Shown one piece after another: positions 9,171 through 15,901 of a DNA stretch of 64,000 nucleotides. The position numbers and the translations under genes were made by a program. The first letter of the stretch is position 1. Each line of letters begins with the position of its first letter. Source of the DNA: Fortiea contorta PCC 7126 (GTDB lineage Bacteria > Cyanobacteriota > Cyanobacteriia > Cyanobacteriales > Nostocaceae); NCBI RefSeq assembly GCF_000332295.1, contig NZ_KB235930.1:1183895-1247894 (forward strand). The letters are read 5' to 3'. Below the pieces are notes generated by a model. That model did not search any database, was not told where the DNA came from, and saw nothing but the letters and a program-made list of their open reading frames with translations.

Positions 9171-9830
9171 CTATTGCCACAGTTTACTCATTGGCGATTG
9201 ATTTAGCCAACTTATGAATAGCGATCGCTCTCCCTCTCCCATTTCCTGTAATCTATCAACCACTGGATGAGCAAAGTTGGCATTACCAAAATAGGTTTTT
9301 CCCAATCTATGCAATTCTTGTAAGCAAATAATTACGTGATTTTCTTGCCAAGGGGGTAGGTTGGCTGCGTCTAATGGATCTTGATTGAGCAAGTGTTTGA
9401 CGGCTTCTGGTGAAGAGGTTTTGGGGAATTGCTTGTGTCGCATCACTTCCGCAATATCTTTCTCAAACAAAGCCGCTTGTCGAGAACCTAAAAAATCCTC
9501 GATGTCCAGATAAACTGCTTGCAGGAGAAAAACGCTGGCTTGAACAAAAATCCCCGTCTTTCCATGACTACCTGTGTCACCGTCTAGCTGCTCTATGCGT
9601 ACTTTACCCCAGACGCTGTAGCGATCGGGTTCTTCCAATAAAACACAAGCCTTACCGCGATTATCAGTTAATTCTCTCCACAAGCCTCTAGCTTCCTCCT
9701 CTTGACTAGCTTTGAAAACACTAATCAAACGAAAGGTTTGCCCCTGATAATGCAGGATCGGCACCTGCTGATCCCGTTTTGGGTGCTGAATGCTTGATAT
9801 TTCAACATCCTGCCGTTTGAGAATAAACAT
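9171..9830 (-). CDS. conserved cyanobacterial hypothetical protein (possibly Npun_F0813 family)
   Basis: A 219-residue soluble protein with no signal peptide or membrane segment. The N-terminus (MFILKRQDVEISSIQHPKRD) and the motif RGLWRELTDNRGKACVLLEE resemble a cyanobacteria-restricted family annotated as Npun_F0813; that assignment is from memory and unverified. No enzymatic motif is visible. The start ATG overlaps by two bases the ATG of a possible small ORF on the opposite strand. Confidence 0.7.
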   Translation of the reverse strand: MFILKRQDVEISSIQHPKRDQQVPILHYQGQTFRLISVFKASQEEEARGLWRELTDNRGKACVLLEEPDRYSVWGKVRIEQLDGDTGSHGKTGIFVQASVFLLQAVYLDIEDFLGSRQAALFEKDIAEVMRHKQFPKTSSPEAVKHLLNQDPLDAANLPPWQENHVIICLQELHRLGKTYFGNANFAHPVVDRLQEMGEGERSLFISWLNQSPMSKLWQ

Positions 9831-9972
9831 GGCACGCTACAATAACTCCTCACAGGGGCGTTCTCAATATGCGATTTATAATGCTATTTGGCAGCATCGC
9901 CAAGAGTGCGATTACTTAGCACCCTATCAAGGCGAACTTCGTCGCCATGCTACCCTATCGTTAACTGCCTAA
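9829..9972 (+). CDS. possible small protein, 47 residues
   Basis: A short ORF starting MARYNNSSQGRSQYAIYNAI and ending RRHATLSLTA. Composition looks protein-like and the ATG is clean. However, its start codon overlaps the start codon of the divergent gene, which leaves no room for separate promoters. It may be real or chance; no family was recognised. Confidence 0.3.
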   Translation: MARYNNSSQGRSQYAIYNAIWQHRQECDYLAPYQGELRRHATLSLTA

Positions 9973-10185
9973 AGGGCGTCTGCGCTAAGGGGTGAAGCAC
10001 CTGTTGACAATAAAATATATCTAGAGCAATAGACCATTAACGGAGTTTTTAGTCTGCACTTGCCCCCCAGCGACTAGCATCTTAACCTTGCTAATACTAA
10101 ATCTGCAATTTTAGCTTGCTTGTTGCTAGGATAAGAAGATATAATTTCCACGGGTAACTTTTTAAAGAGCCACCAGTCATTACGT

Positions 10186-10259
10186 GGGCGCGTAGCTCAG
10201 TTGGATAGAGCATCCGCCTTCTAAGCGGATGGTCGCAGGTTCGAGCCCTGCCGCGCCTG
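10186..10259 (+). tRNA. tRNA-Arg (anticodon TCT)
   Basis: A complete cloverleaf folds by eye: acceptor GGGCGCG with CGCGCCT (one G-U), D arm GCTC/GAGC, anticodon stem TCCGC/GCGGA with loop CTTCTAA giving anticodon TCT, and T arm GCAGG-TTCGAGC-CCTGC. The discriminator is G and CCA is not encoded. No intron is present. Confidence 0.95.
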
Positions 10260-10330
10260 TTTTAAGAAAATACTAATCTTAAAGGAGCCTTGTTATGCTA
10301 ATTCTTTTAAAGACTTGGGTTTGTGTATAA

Positions 10331-10441
10331 ATGCATCACAATAAAGACAAGGGCGATATAGCTGCAGCTAAGGCAATAGCAGACTTAGCCATTAAAGGCT
10401 ACTATGTTTTGACACCATTGGTATGCGAGCATTTACCTTAA
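10331..10441 (+). pseudogene. truncated PD-(D/E)XK endonuclease fragment (group I intron-associated type)
   Basis: A 36-codon ORF (MHHNKDKGDIAAAKAIADLA, then IKGYYVLTPLVCEHLP) matches, from memory, the N-terminus of small PD-(D/E)XK endonucleases known from group I introns and as free-standing cyanobacterial genes. There the pattern KGD-x-A-K-x-I-A-D-L-x-x-KG-Y-x-V-x-x-P-x-S/C-EHLP leads into the catalytic FD motif. The frame stops exactly after EHLP, so the catalytic residues are gone. It is probably a relic, lying 70 nt after tRNA-Arg and just outside the integrative element. Confidence 0.5.
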
Positions 10442-10494
10442 TCCTTTACAAAAGCGGAAACTATTAATACACAGTCAAATATATCCAAAAGAAT

Positions 10495-10545
10495 AAGCCC
10501 GTGACGAGGATTGAACTCGTGACCTCACCCTTACCAAGGGTGTGC
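10495..10545. repeat. left attachment repeat (displaced tRNA-Thr 3' end)
   Basis: A 51-bp sequence identical to 15574-15624. It covers the tRNA-Thr 3' end through the T arm to the anticodon arm. The homology stops right after tgtgc, where the D-arm sequence should begin, so this copy is not a functional tRNA. Confidence 0.95.
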
Positions 10546-10582
10546 ATATGGATGCTAGAAGCCCGTACCTGATACCCATTGG

Positions 10583-10620
10583 CTGTCCTAGTCCGGATAT
10601 TTAGGACAGGTTTAGGACAG
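10583..10620. promoter_or_regulatory. integrase arm-type sites, left, overlapping int start
   Basis: Three copies of TAGGACAG: one inverted at 10583-10590, two direct at 10602-10609 and 10613-10620. The 20-bp block at 10601-10620 recurs identically and in the same orientation at 15518-15537, next to the other element end. Its last base is the first base of the integrase GTG start codon, so integrase bound here could block its own translation or transcription. The role as arm-type sites is an inference. Confidence 0.65.
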
Positions 10621-11714
10621 TGCGAGAGATAAAGCCAGTCAACAATAATGGTTCTATTCAGCTAAAGTTTTCTGTAGCGGGTAAACGGTATTCATTTAAC
10701 CCCGTGCCGAACGGTCGGTACAGTGACAGAAGGGACTTGAAGACAGCCGAGGCGATAGCTACGAGGATACAGAATGATATCCTGGGCGGGCATTTTGACA
10801 TAACATTAGATAGCTATCGGGTAGTTCATAAGACCCCGCATAAGATAACCCATAAGGCTTTGATTACCCTATGGGATGCTTGGGCCGTCCACTTAGACCT
10901 ACCTGTTACTACTAGGGAGCATCACTACAAAGCCATCAGACAGCAAATACTCAAAGTCAACCCAGATGTGACAGATACTTTATGGTTAACACAGTCAACT
11001 CTGGGGGCATCAACATTTAACCAGCGGTTGGGGTATCTAAAAGCCTGTTTCAAGTGGGCTATGTCCGCACAGCTTGTACTTAGTAATCCATACGACATTA
11101 TTAAGAATCGTAAGGTTGTATCAAATGACATTAAGCCTTTCACGGGGGCGGAGATAACGAAGATATTACAAGGGTTTGACCTACTGTTTCCCCACTATTC
11201 CCCTTTCGTCAGATTCCTTATGGTCACAGGGGTTAGGACATCCGAGGCTATAGGTCTAAGATGGCAGCACATAGACTTGGACAAGGGCGAAGTTGTTATC
11301 CAGGAAAGTCTATCAAGAGACTGGGCTGGTAACGGATATCAGCGAGTCCGAAAAGAAACCAAAACAGGCATTACTAAGCATTTGTACTTACCACCTGGGT
11401 TACTAGAGGTCTTGAAATCCATAAAGACAGGCGTGATGACCCCCGATGCCTTGGTATTTACCACGCCTAATCATAAACCTATTGATGATGGAAACTTTAG
11501 AGAACGCTATTGGGTCAAAGTGTTAGCCCATATAGGAGTACCTTATCGAAACCCTTATACTATGCGTCATACTATGGCATCCCATGCAATAGACCAGGGC
11601 ACACCATTGACCGGGGTAGCTTATCTCTTAGGGCATAAGGATACCACTATGGTTATGAAAACTTACGGGCATATGATAAACCGTCCCCGGTTGCCTGATA
11701 TCCCCCTGGATTAA
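10620..11714 (+). CDS. int: tyrosine-type site-specific integrase
   Basis: Catalyses integration and excision at the tRNA-Thr attachment site. The 364-residue length is typical. An N-terminal arm-binding-like domain (about 1-80) is followed by a core-binding SAM-like domain (THKALITLWDAWAVHLDLPV region onward, about 80-165). The catalytic domain shows Arg in VTGVRTSEAIGLRW (about 207), the H-x-x-R-type box as PYTMRHTMASHA (about 318), then LLGHKDTTMVMKTYGHM with the active-site Tyr near 349. It starts at a GTG immediately after the arm-type repeats; no upstream ATG is in frame. It lies just inside the left attachment repeat. Confidence 0.95.
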   Translation: MREIKPVNNNGSIQLKFSVAGKRYSFNPVPNGRYSDRRDLKTAEAIATRIQNDILGGHFDITLDSYRVVHKTPHKITHKALITLWDAWAVHLDLPVTTREHHYKAIRQQILKVNPDVTDTLWLTQSTLGASTFNQRLGYLKACFKWAMSAQLVLSNPYDIIKNRKVVSNDIKPFTGAEITKILQGFDLLFPHYSPFVRFLMVTGVRTSEAIGLRWQHIDLDKGEVVIQESLSRDWAGNGYQRVRKETKTGITKHLYLPPGLLEVLKSIKTGVMTPDALVFTTPNHKPIDDGNFRERYWVKVLAHIGVPYRNPYTMRHTMASHAIDQGTPLTGVAYLLGHKDTTMVMKTYGHMINRPRLPDIPLD

Positions 11715-11755
11715 TCACACACACCTAGGGTGCTACACCCTGCCCTGACTACATT

Positions 11756-12607
11756 TTAGGGTGCTACACCTACCCTGGCAACCCAGGTGCTACGGGTTTC
11801 ATCAGATGGTATCCAGGCTAAACCTTCAGGGTCACGTTCCGATGTCCACCTAGCCATATTGCTCGGCTTAATCTTAGCTAAGATGGCTGGTATGTCAAGG
11901 ATGGTGTTAGCCTTAGCTTTCTCAGACTTAGGGGCTTGCTTGGCTACGTGCCCAGGGGCTAACCGGGCGGATAGTGCATCCTGGGTGAGTTCTGTTGGCT
12001 TGGGTGGTTCTGTGACCTCAGCTACCCCCAAAGGTTCGGGCGGTTGACTAACCAACACCAAATAATCTTCTGCCAGCTTAACCAAATCTTCAATAGCCCA
12101 GTGCCATTTATAAGTTACCCAACCCTTCTGTAATGCCTCGGCTATGGTAGGGTGGTTTAGCTTGGCTTGCTTATCCTCGTAGGATTTGAGAGACTTCCCC
12201 AGAATGGTTAGTGGTGAGTAGGTAAACAAGGTATCACTTTGGGCATCTTCCCACACTTCCCTGGGATACTCCGCAGCCACCTCCAACCAAGTTTTAGAAC
12301 CATTGGCAGATTTTTGTTTAACTGCTACCACCCTTTCATGAGGGAACACATACCACTTCTGCCCCTTAATCACCTGTTCCAAACTTTCTTTGAGCAACCA
12401 CTCTAGCCCTAACTTTTCACCAACACACACACACTTTTGGTATACCTTGGCTCCCTGTAAGGATTCTGGCGGTATACTTTGGCGTGATTGGTATACTTCT
12501 TTGAGTGCTTGGAATGCATCAGCCTGGGTACGGTGGGTCTTGGCAAACTCTTTGAACCACTCCCAATCATCCGGGGCTACCTTAATACTTAATACTTTCT
12601 GATTCAT
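11756..12607 (-). CDS. element-encoded hypothetical protein, possible RHH-like DNA-binding N-terminus
   Basis: About 283 residues. I chose ATG 12607, preceded by a good ribosome-binding site (agaggt, 7 nt away); an in-frame ATG at 12655 would add 16 residues. The N-terminus (MNQKVLSIKVAPDDWEWFKE) has the strand-helix look of a ribbon-helix-helix protein. The middle is rich in Trp and Lys and the C-terminal third is Pro/Ala-rich linker followed by a short helical block. The family is not recognised. Its upstream region and first part carry seven GTATAC palindromes, which may be its own operators. The stop lies close to the convergent integrase gene. Confidence 0.6.
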   Translation of the reverse strand: MNQKVLSIKVAPDDWEWFKEFAKTHRTQADAFQALKEVYQSRQSIPPESLQGAKVYQKCVCVGEKLGLEWLLKESLEQVIKGQKWYVFPHERVVAVKQKSANGSKTWLEVAAEYPREVWEDAQSDTLFTYSPLTILGKSLKSYEDKQAKLNHPTIAEALQKGWVTYKWHWAIEDLVKLAEDYLVLVSQPPEPLGVAEVTEPPKPTELTQDALSARLAPGHVAKQAPKSEKAKANTILDIPAILAKIKPSNMARWTSERDPEGLAWIPSDETRSTWVARVGVAP

Positions 12608-12792
12608 TGCGTACCTCTTGGTTGATTTTACGGTATCTACGTTTACCTGTTCCATCTGTCCAGAACAGGTATACCCCTTGCGGGAACTCTCGCACTGCGA
12701 ACGATGTTGGCGTTAAGGGCATATCTTATTTTCCGGTATACTTTCTGTAACTAGTATACCTCTGAAATGCTTGCAAATCAACAAGGTATACC
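12439..12792. promoter_or_regulatory. cluster of seven GTATAC palindromes
   Basis: The hexamer GTATAC, usually as GGTATACC or GGTATAC, occurs at 12439, 12471, 12490, 12668, 12735, 12754 and 12785. Three sites lie in the 5' part of the 12607 gene and four in the noncoding stretch upstream. Chance expectation is about one per 4 kb. Candidate operator or origin-like binding sites for an element-encoded DNA-binding protein. Confidence 0.55.
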
Positions 12793-12905
12793 AAAAGTGT
12801 GTGTGTTAAATTCTGATTGCTGTGGTGACCAGTCCTGATTTTATTTCCAGGGTTACCCGGCATCCCTAGGTGTAGCACCTAGGTGTTAGCTTAGGATTGC
12901 TGTGT

Positions 12906-13133
12906 TTAAGCTGGTGATGCTTTCTGTCGTTTCTGCTCATATCGCCACAAAGGCAAATCGTACTTACCAGCTTTCTCGTAGTTATCCTCAGCCGTGATTA
13001 TTGGTACACAGCCTAGGGCGGATAGTCGCACGTATTCCGAGAAACAGTAGCCCGACTGTTGAGCCTTCTGCCGAATAATATCTATCTCTTGCTTGTTTGC
13101 CCTTACTCTTATGGTGTAATCTCGTTTTCTCAT
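12906..13133 (-). CDS. MobC / ribbon-helix-helix-like mobilization protein
   Basis: A 75-residue basic protein starting at ATG 13133, which has gaggg close upstream; the longer frame adds five residues. Residues 3-45 (DYTIRVRANKQEIDIIRQKA, then QQSGYCFSEYVRLSALG) match the pattern of MobC/NikA-type relaxosome accessory proteins: a beta strand, helix A, a turn with SxxSEYVR, helix B. Such proteins bind oriT and help a relaxase. No relaxase is visible on the element, so it may act with a partner encoded elsewhere or serve as a regulator. Confidence 0.65.
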   Translation of the reverse strand: MRKRDYTIRVRANKQEIDIIRQKAQQSGYCFSEYVRLSALGCVPIITAEDNYEKAGKYDLPLWRYEQKRQKASPA

Positions 13134-13223
13134 AGTCCCTCGTAGCATTCATTGTTCCTACCTCTAATAAGTCCAAGGGTATGAAGGTACGTGTACGTAG
13201 TATTAGGTACGGGAAATCGAACT

Positions 13224-13305
13224 GTTTGTAATAGTGACAAAGCCTTAGCCAGAGCGAGGTTTAGGGCTTTTTCGGAAGAATCGGTAATAACCCTTCCAGC
13301 CTTCA
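13224..13305. repeat. 82-nt element repeat, copy A
   Basis: Aligns without gaps to 14541-14622 with roughly four fifths of positions identical and the same orientation. It contains a hairpin (aaagcctta with tagggcttt) followed by a T run, which resembles a terminator on the plus strand. Both strands are open in a shared frame, but most differences would change amino acids, so coding selection is not evident. Confidence 0.65.
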
Positions 13306-13329
13306 TTGGACTTATTCCTTGTAGATGCA

Positions 13330-13515
13330 ATGAGTACTACCAAGATGGAAGAAGAAACATTACAGCAACATCAGATACATCAGGCATGGGAGACTAGCCT
13401 GATGTTGTGTGACCTATTGGCAAACTTACACAAAAGCCCGACCTGGGGTAACTTGATTGAAGCCAAGAGCGCCCTAGCCCTGCTGAGTCAGCAAATCAAG
13501 AACCTAGCAATATAG
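13330..13515 (+). CDS. small element protein, unknown, 61 residues
   Basis: Starts MSTTKMEEETLQQHQIHQAW and ends QQIKNLAI. It is helical and Gln/Leu-rich, with the look of a small soluble helical-bundle or coiled-coil protein. The in-frame ATG at 13306 is less likely because it begins inside the tail of the 82-nt repeat region. Followed closely by another small gene at 13528, possibly as one transcript. No family recognised. Confidence 0.5.
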   Translation: MSTTKMEEETLQQHQIHQAWETSLMLCDLLANLHKSPTWGNLIEAKSALALLSQQIKNLAI

Positions 13516-13527
13516 TGGGATAGGGGA

Positions 13528-13692
13528 ATGTTTAACGAACGTGATTTATATCTGACACCAGAAGGACGGAAAGCCAGCCAGATTTTACAGATAGGGGTTT
13601 CTATGTGGGATAGAACCATCAGCACACCAGAAGCTTATGTGATGTTGGTAGAAGCTGGTTTATGTCCACCCAGGTCTATAAGATATTTCTAA
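13528..13692 (+). CDS. small element protein, unknown, 54 residues
   Basis: Reads MFNERDLYLTPEGRKASQIL at its start and ends LCPPRSIRYF. The ATG is preceded by a purine-rich stretch (gggataggggaa), 12 nt after the preceding stop. The sequence is balanced and protein-like, with a helix-turn-like middle (TPEAYVMLVEAGL). It is too short to assign to a family. Confidence 0.5.
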   Translation: MFNERDLYLTPEGRKASQILQIGVSMWDRTISTPEAYVMLVEAGLCPPRSIRYF

Positions 13693-13721
13693 GTAGCCGT
13701 ATCATATAGATAGATTCCTGA

Positions 13722-14221
13722 GTAACCGGGGTATGATTCTTTTGAATGATTAAAAAATCTACCATAGATTTAGGTCTATGCCTCTGTTCTGGTTACCTCA
13801 AAGGTTACCCCAAAGTTACCTCTCGATGTAAACGCTACAGTCCTTGTGGTGTAAGAAATCTAGCCATTTTACCCCCCCCTGATTTGGTTACCTCACAGGT
13901 AACCGCTAGAAAGTAGACGGGGTAAGGATTTTAGCCAAAGGTTACCTGGTTACCTCTATTTTTCTAAAAGTTAGAGGGGGAGAGAAAGAAAGCAGGGGGA
14001 AGAATAGATATATAAATAGTTTCAGGATTTTTGAGGTAACCAGGTAACCTTTTGGCTGTAATCAGGTCAGGGCAAGGAATCTGGCGGTTACCTGCAGGCG
14101 TAACTAGGTAACTTGCAGGTAACCTTGGAATAACTAAAATGGCTAGGATTCATACAGGGCAACAACTTCAGGGCTTGACGTGTCCTGGTAACCAGGTAAC
14201 CACTAAAAAACCCCAGGTTAC
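13722..14221. repeat. dense cluster of GGTNACC repeats (iteron-like)
   Basis: Twelve perfect copies of GGTTACC/GGTAACC (13791, 13803, 13886, 13898, 13940, 13948, 14035, 14043, 14086, 14118, 14187, 14195) and at least four one-mismatch copies lie in about 500 bp of noncoding DNA. Three pairs are spaced exactly 8 bp apart, giving AGGTAACCAGGTAACC-type tandem units (13940, 14035, 14187). The density and regular pairing suggest binding sites for an element protein, such as replication iterons, oriT or an operator array. The whole gap 13693-14513 has no convincing gene. Confidence 0.7.
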
Positions 14222-14513
14222 AAAGGTAAACCCAGGGCAGAAATGGTATCACGGTATGATACCAAGCAAGAGAGGGGGGTAGGTGTATTTAGGTTAGATA
14301 TCGCGCATCAGGTTTGATATTGCATCGTAGGGATACCCGGTATCCTTCGGGCACTGGTACTACCTCAAAGATGTAGGTTCCCTTATTTACCCTTAACGTC
14401 AGTCTTGCCTCTGTGGTAGCAATGGGTGCTACCTAAAACAAGTCAGGATTGGTGATTGTAGGGTAACAGAGCGCTACAGGGGAAAACAGGGCAGGCTAGG
14501 GGGTCTGTTGTTT

Positions 14514-14900
14514 ATGCCGTCTAAGTACAGAGCTTCGGTAGTTTGTACAACCAACAAAGCCTTATCCAGAGCGGGGTTTGAGCTTTTTTCGGTAGAATCT
14601 GTAATAGACCTTCCAGCCTTCAGGAACCGGGTAACAGTGTTATTATTGTTACCTATAATCTCGGCTAACCCAGGCATATTAGAATATATGGGTAGATATC
14701 CGGTGACACAGATGTTAACAGCAGAAATGGTTAATGCCTTCCATGCTTGGGTACAACATGAAGACTTGGAGGTACATGATAAAACTATCCATACCAAATA
14801 TCCCAGGGTAGATGTCCAGGGCTACCAGCTACGCTCTTTTAACCATCAGGGCAGGCTGTGCTGGGCATATGTTAGACCTAGGGATTTATCAGTACGATAG
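14514..14900 (+). CDS. element-encoded hypothetical protein, 128 residues
   Basis: Begins at ATG 14514 (the longer frame begins at a TTG). Its first 36 residues are encoded by the second copy of the 82-nt repeat, so the real start may lie further in. The downstream part (about 65-128) looks coding and contains aromatic-rich stretches such as NAFHAWVQHEDLEVHD and GYQLRSFNHQGRLCWAYV. Not recognised. The next gene follows 21 nt later and may be cotranscribed. Confidence 0.45.
   Translation: MPSKYRASVVCTTNKALSRAGFELFSVESVIDLPAFRNRVTVLLLLPIISANPGILEYMGRYPVTQMLTAEMVNAFHAWVQHEDLEVHDKTIHTKYPRVDVQGYQLRSFNHQGRLCWAYVRPRDLSVR
14541..14622. repeat. 82-nt element repeat, copy B
   Basis: Partner of 13224-13305 in direct orientation. 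The hairpin core (aaagc/gcttt) and following T run are kept while flanking bases differ. The two copies bracket the GGTNACC cluster and two small genes. Confidence 0.65.
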
Positions 14901-14921
14901 GGGTAGTATGGGAGACTTTTT

Positions 14922-15152
14922 ATGCAAAATACATACACGCCTGACTTACGAATCTACATCTTAGAAGATGGCACAGCGTTAGAACTAGATTCTAATGATA
15001 TGCTGTCCGCCACCCCTGACAATCTAGATTCCCCTTATGATAGCGAGATTTTTACAGTACACTTTGAAGATGAGGTATCCTATCGTGTCAGGATTAATGA
15101 CGTAGACGACTCGTTACGAGTACAAATCTTAGACGCCTACGACTGTATGTAA
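14922..15152 (+). CDS. small acidic element protein, unknown, 76 residues
   Basis: A strongly acidic protein (MQNTYTPDLRIYILEDGTAL... ending LDAYDCM) with alternating hydrophobic residues (EIFTVHFEDEVSYRVRIND) that suggest a small beta-rich fold. A gggag ribosome-binding site sits 8 nt before the ATG. Small acidic proteins on mobile elements can be DNA mimics or anti-defence proteins; that is only a possibility here, with no homology seen. Confidence 0.55.
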   Translation: MQNTYTPDLRIYILEDGTALELDSNDMLSATPDNLDSPYDSEIFTVHFEDEVSYRVRINDVDDSLRVQILDAYDCM

Positions 15153-15517
15153 TATCAAGGATGCTTACAGCCAGGACTATGACCAAATAAAGATATACAT
15201 TAAAGCTCCATATTTAACCAAGGGGTATCAGTAATAGCTGGTATCCCTTATTTTATGCCCTGTTCTCACTGGGAATACCCCAGGGCATTATCTTAGTTAT
15301 ATGCCCTAACTCGCACCGGGGCGACCTGTGTTCGGCAGATATCCCAAAAACTGGTTACAAAGCTTGCTGCCATTGGGTTTGGGGATGTTCGGCGAGACTC
15401 GGTTGTCCCCAGGTCACTCAGGCAGAATGGCTTAACCACGGTACTTTGAGGTCTATTTTTACTGGCACGGTCACCTAGGTTAACCGAGTGCGAGCGGTAC
15501 GCCTATGTCCGTTACCA
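15153..15517. other. right-end noncoding part of the element
   Basis: No ORF of note. It contains a near-palindromic ggggatgttcggcgagactc-gttgtcccc structure near 15383-15412 and leads into the arm-type repeats and the right attachment repeat. It is plausibly the accessory half of the recombination site. Confidence 0.4.
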
Positions 15518-15547
15518 TTAGGACAGGTTTAGGACAGTTCAGGACAG
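15518..15547. promoter_or_regulatory. integrase arm-type sites, right
   Basis: Holds the same 20-bp block as the left end, ttaggacaggtttaggacag at 15518-15537, plus a third AGGACAG at 15541-15547. It lies 26 bp inside the right 51-bp repeat. The repeated block near both ends is what arm-type integrase sites look like in lambda-type systems. Confidence 0.65.
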
Positions 15548-15573
15548 CTTGGGACTTATAACATAACTCAGAA

Positions 15574-15624
15574 AAGCCCGTGACGAGGATTGAACTCGTG
15601 ACCTCACCCTTACCAAGGGTGTGC
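15574..15624. repeat. right attachment repeat (within intact tRNA-Thr)
   Basis: A 51-bp copy identical to 10495-10545, forming the 3' part of the functional tRNA-Thr. The element therefore brought a replacement tRNA 3' end that restores the gene after integration. Confidence 0.95.
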
Positions 15625-15646
15625 TCTACCACTGAGCCACACGGGC
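15575..15646 (-). tRNA. tRNA-Thr (anticodon GGT)
   Basis: Minus-strand cloverleaf: acceptor GCCCGTG with CACGGGC, D arm GCTC/GAGC, anticodon stem CACCC/GGGTG with loop TTGGTAA (anticodon GGT), T arm ACGAG-TTCAATC-CTCGT, discriminator T, no encoded CCA. Its 3' half is the integration site of the element. Confidence 0.95.
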
Positions 15647-15731
15647 GAAAAAGAGTTGAGATTTTTATTTAAGAGTTATAAGGCTGCGAAATTCGCAATT
15701 ACATAGCCATTATAACTCTCAACTTTAAAAG

Positions 15732-15817
15732 TGGTGGGCCGGGCTGGATTTGAACCAGCGTAGGCGTAAACCAACGGATTTACAGTCCGTCTCCATTAAC
15801 CACTCGGACACCGACCC
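15732..15817 (-). tRNA. tRNA-Tyr (anticodon GTA)
   Basis: Minus-strand class II tRNA with a long variable arm: acceptor GGGTCGG with CCGGCCC (one G-U-type pair), anticodon loop ACTGTAAAT giving GTA, T arm GCTGG-TTCAAAT-CCAGC, discriminator A. CCA is encoded. Just upstream of tRNA-Thr on the same strand, so probably cotranscribed before the element arrived. Confidence 0.95.
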
Positions 15818-15901
15818 ATTTGTCTCACGATTAACAACATTAGCACCACTTTTAAAAAATTGCAATAGGTTAAAAAAAATGGCGGTGAAACAGCCGTGTT
15901 T

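Larger units (their letters stand above)
10495..15624. mobile_element. integrative element in tRNA-Thr, about 5.1 kb
   Basis: Two identical 51-bp direct repeats (10495-10545 and 15574-15624), 5079 bp apart, correspond to the 3' part of tRNA-Thr. The right copy belongs to the complete tRNA gene; the left is the displaced end. Between them lie a tyrosine integrase next to the left end, an RHH/MobC-like protein, a second DNA-binding-like protein and several small unknown genes. There are also two motif-rich noncoding segments and paired integrase arm-like repeats at both ends. No relaxase, replicase or phage structural gene was seen, so it is probably a small mobilisable or satellite-like element. 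Shine-Dalgarno sequences here are stronger than in neighbouring genes. Confidence 0.9.

Noticed and set aside
10495-10545. Second tRNA-Thr gene
   Set aside because: Only the 3' part to the anticodon arm is present; it is the displaced attachment repeat.
13191-13397. 68-residue ORF across the 82-nt repeat
   Set aside because: Shares a frame with the second repeat copy, but most differences are non-synonymous; the repeat itself explains the similarity.
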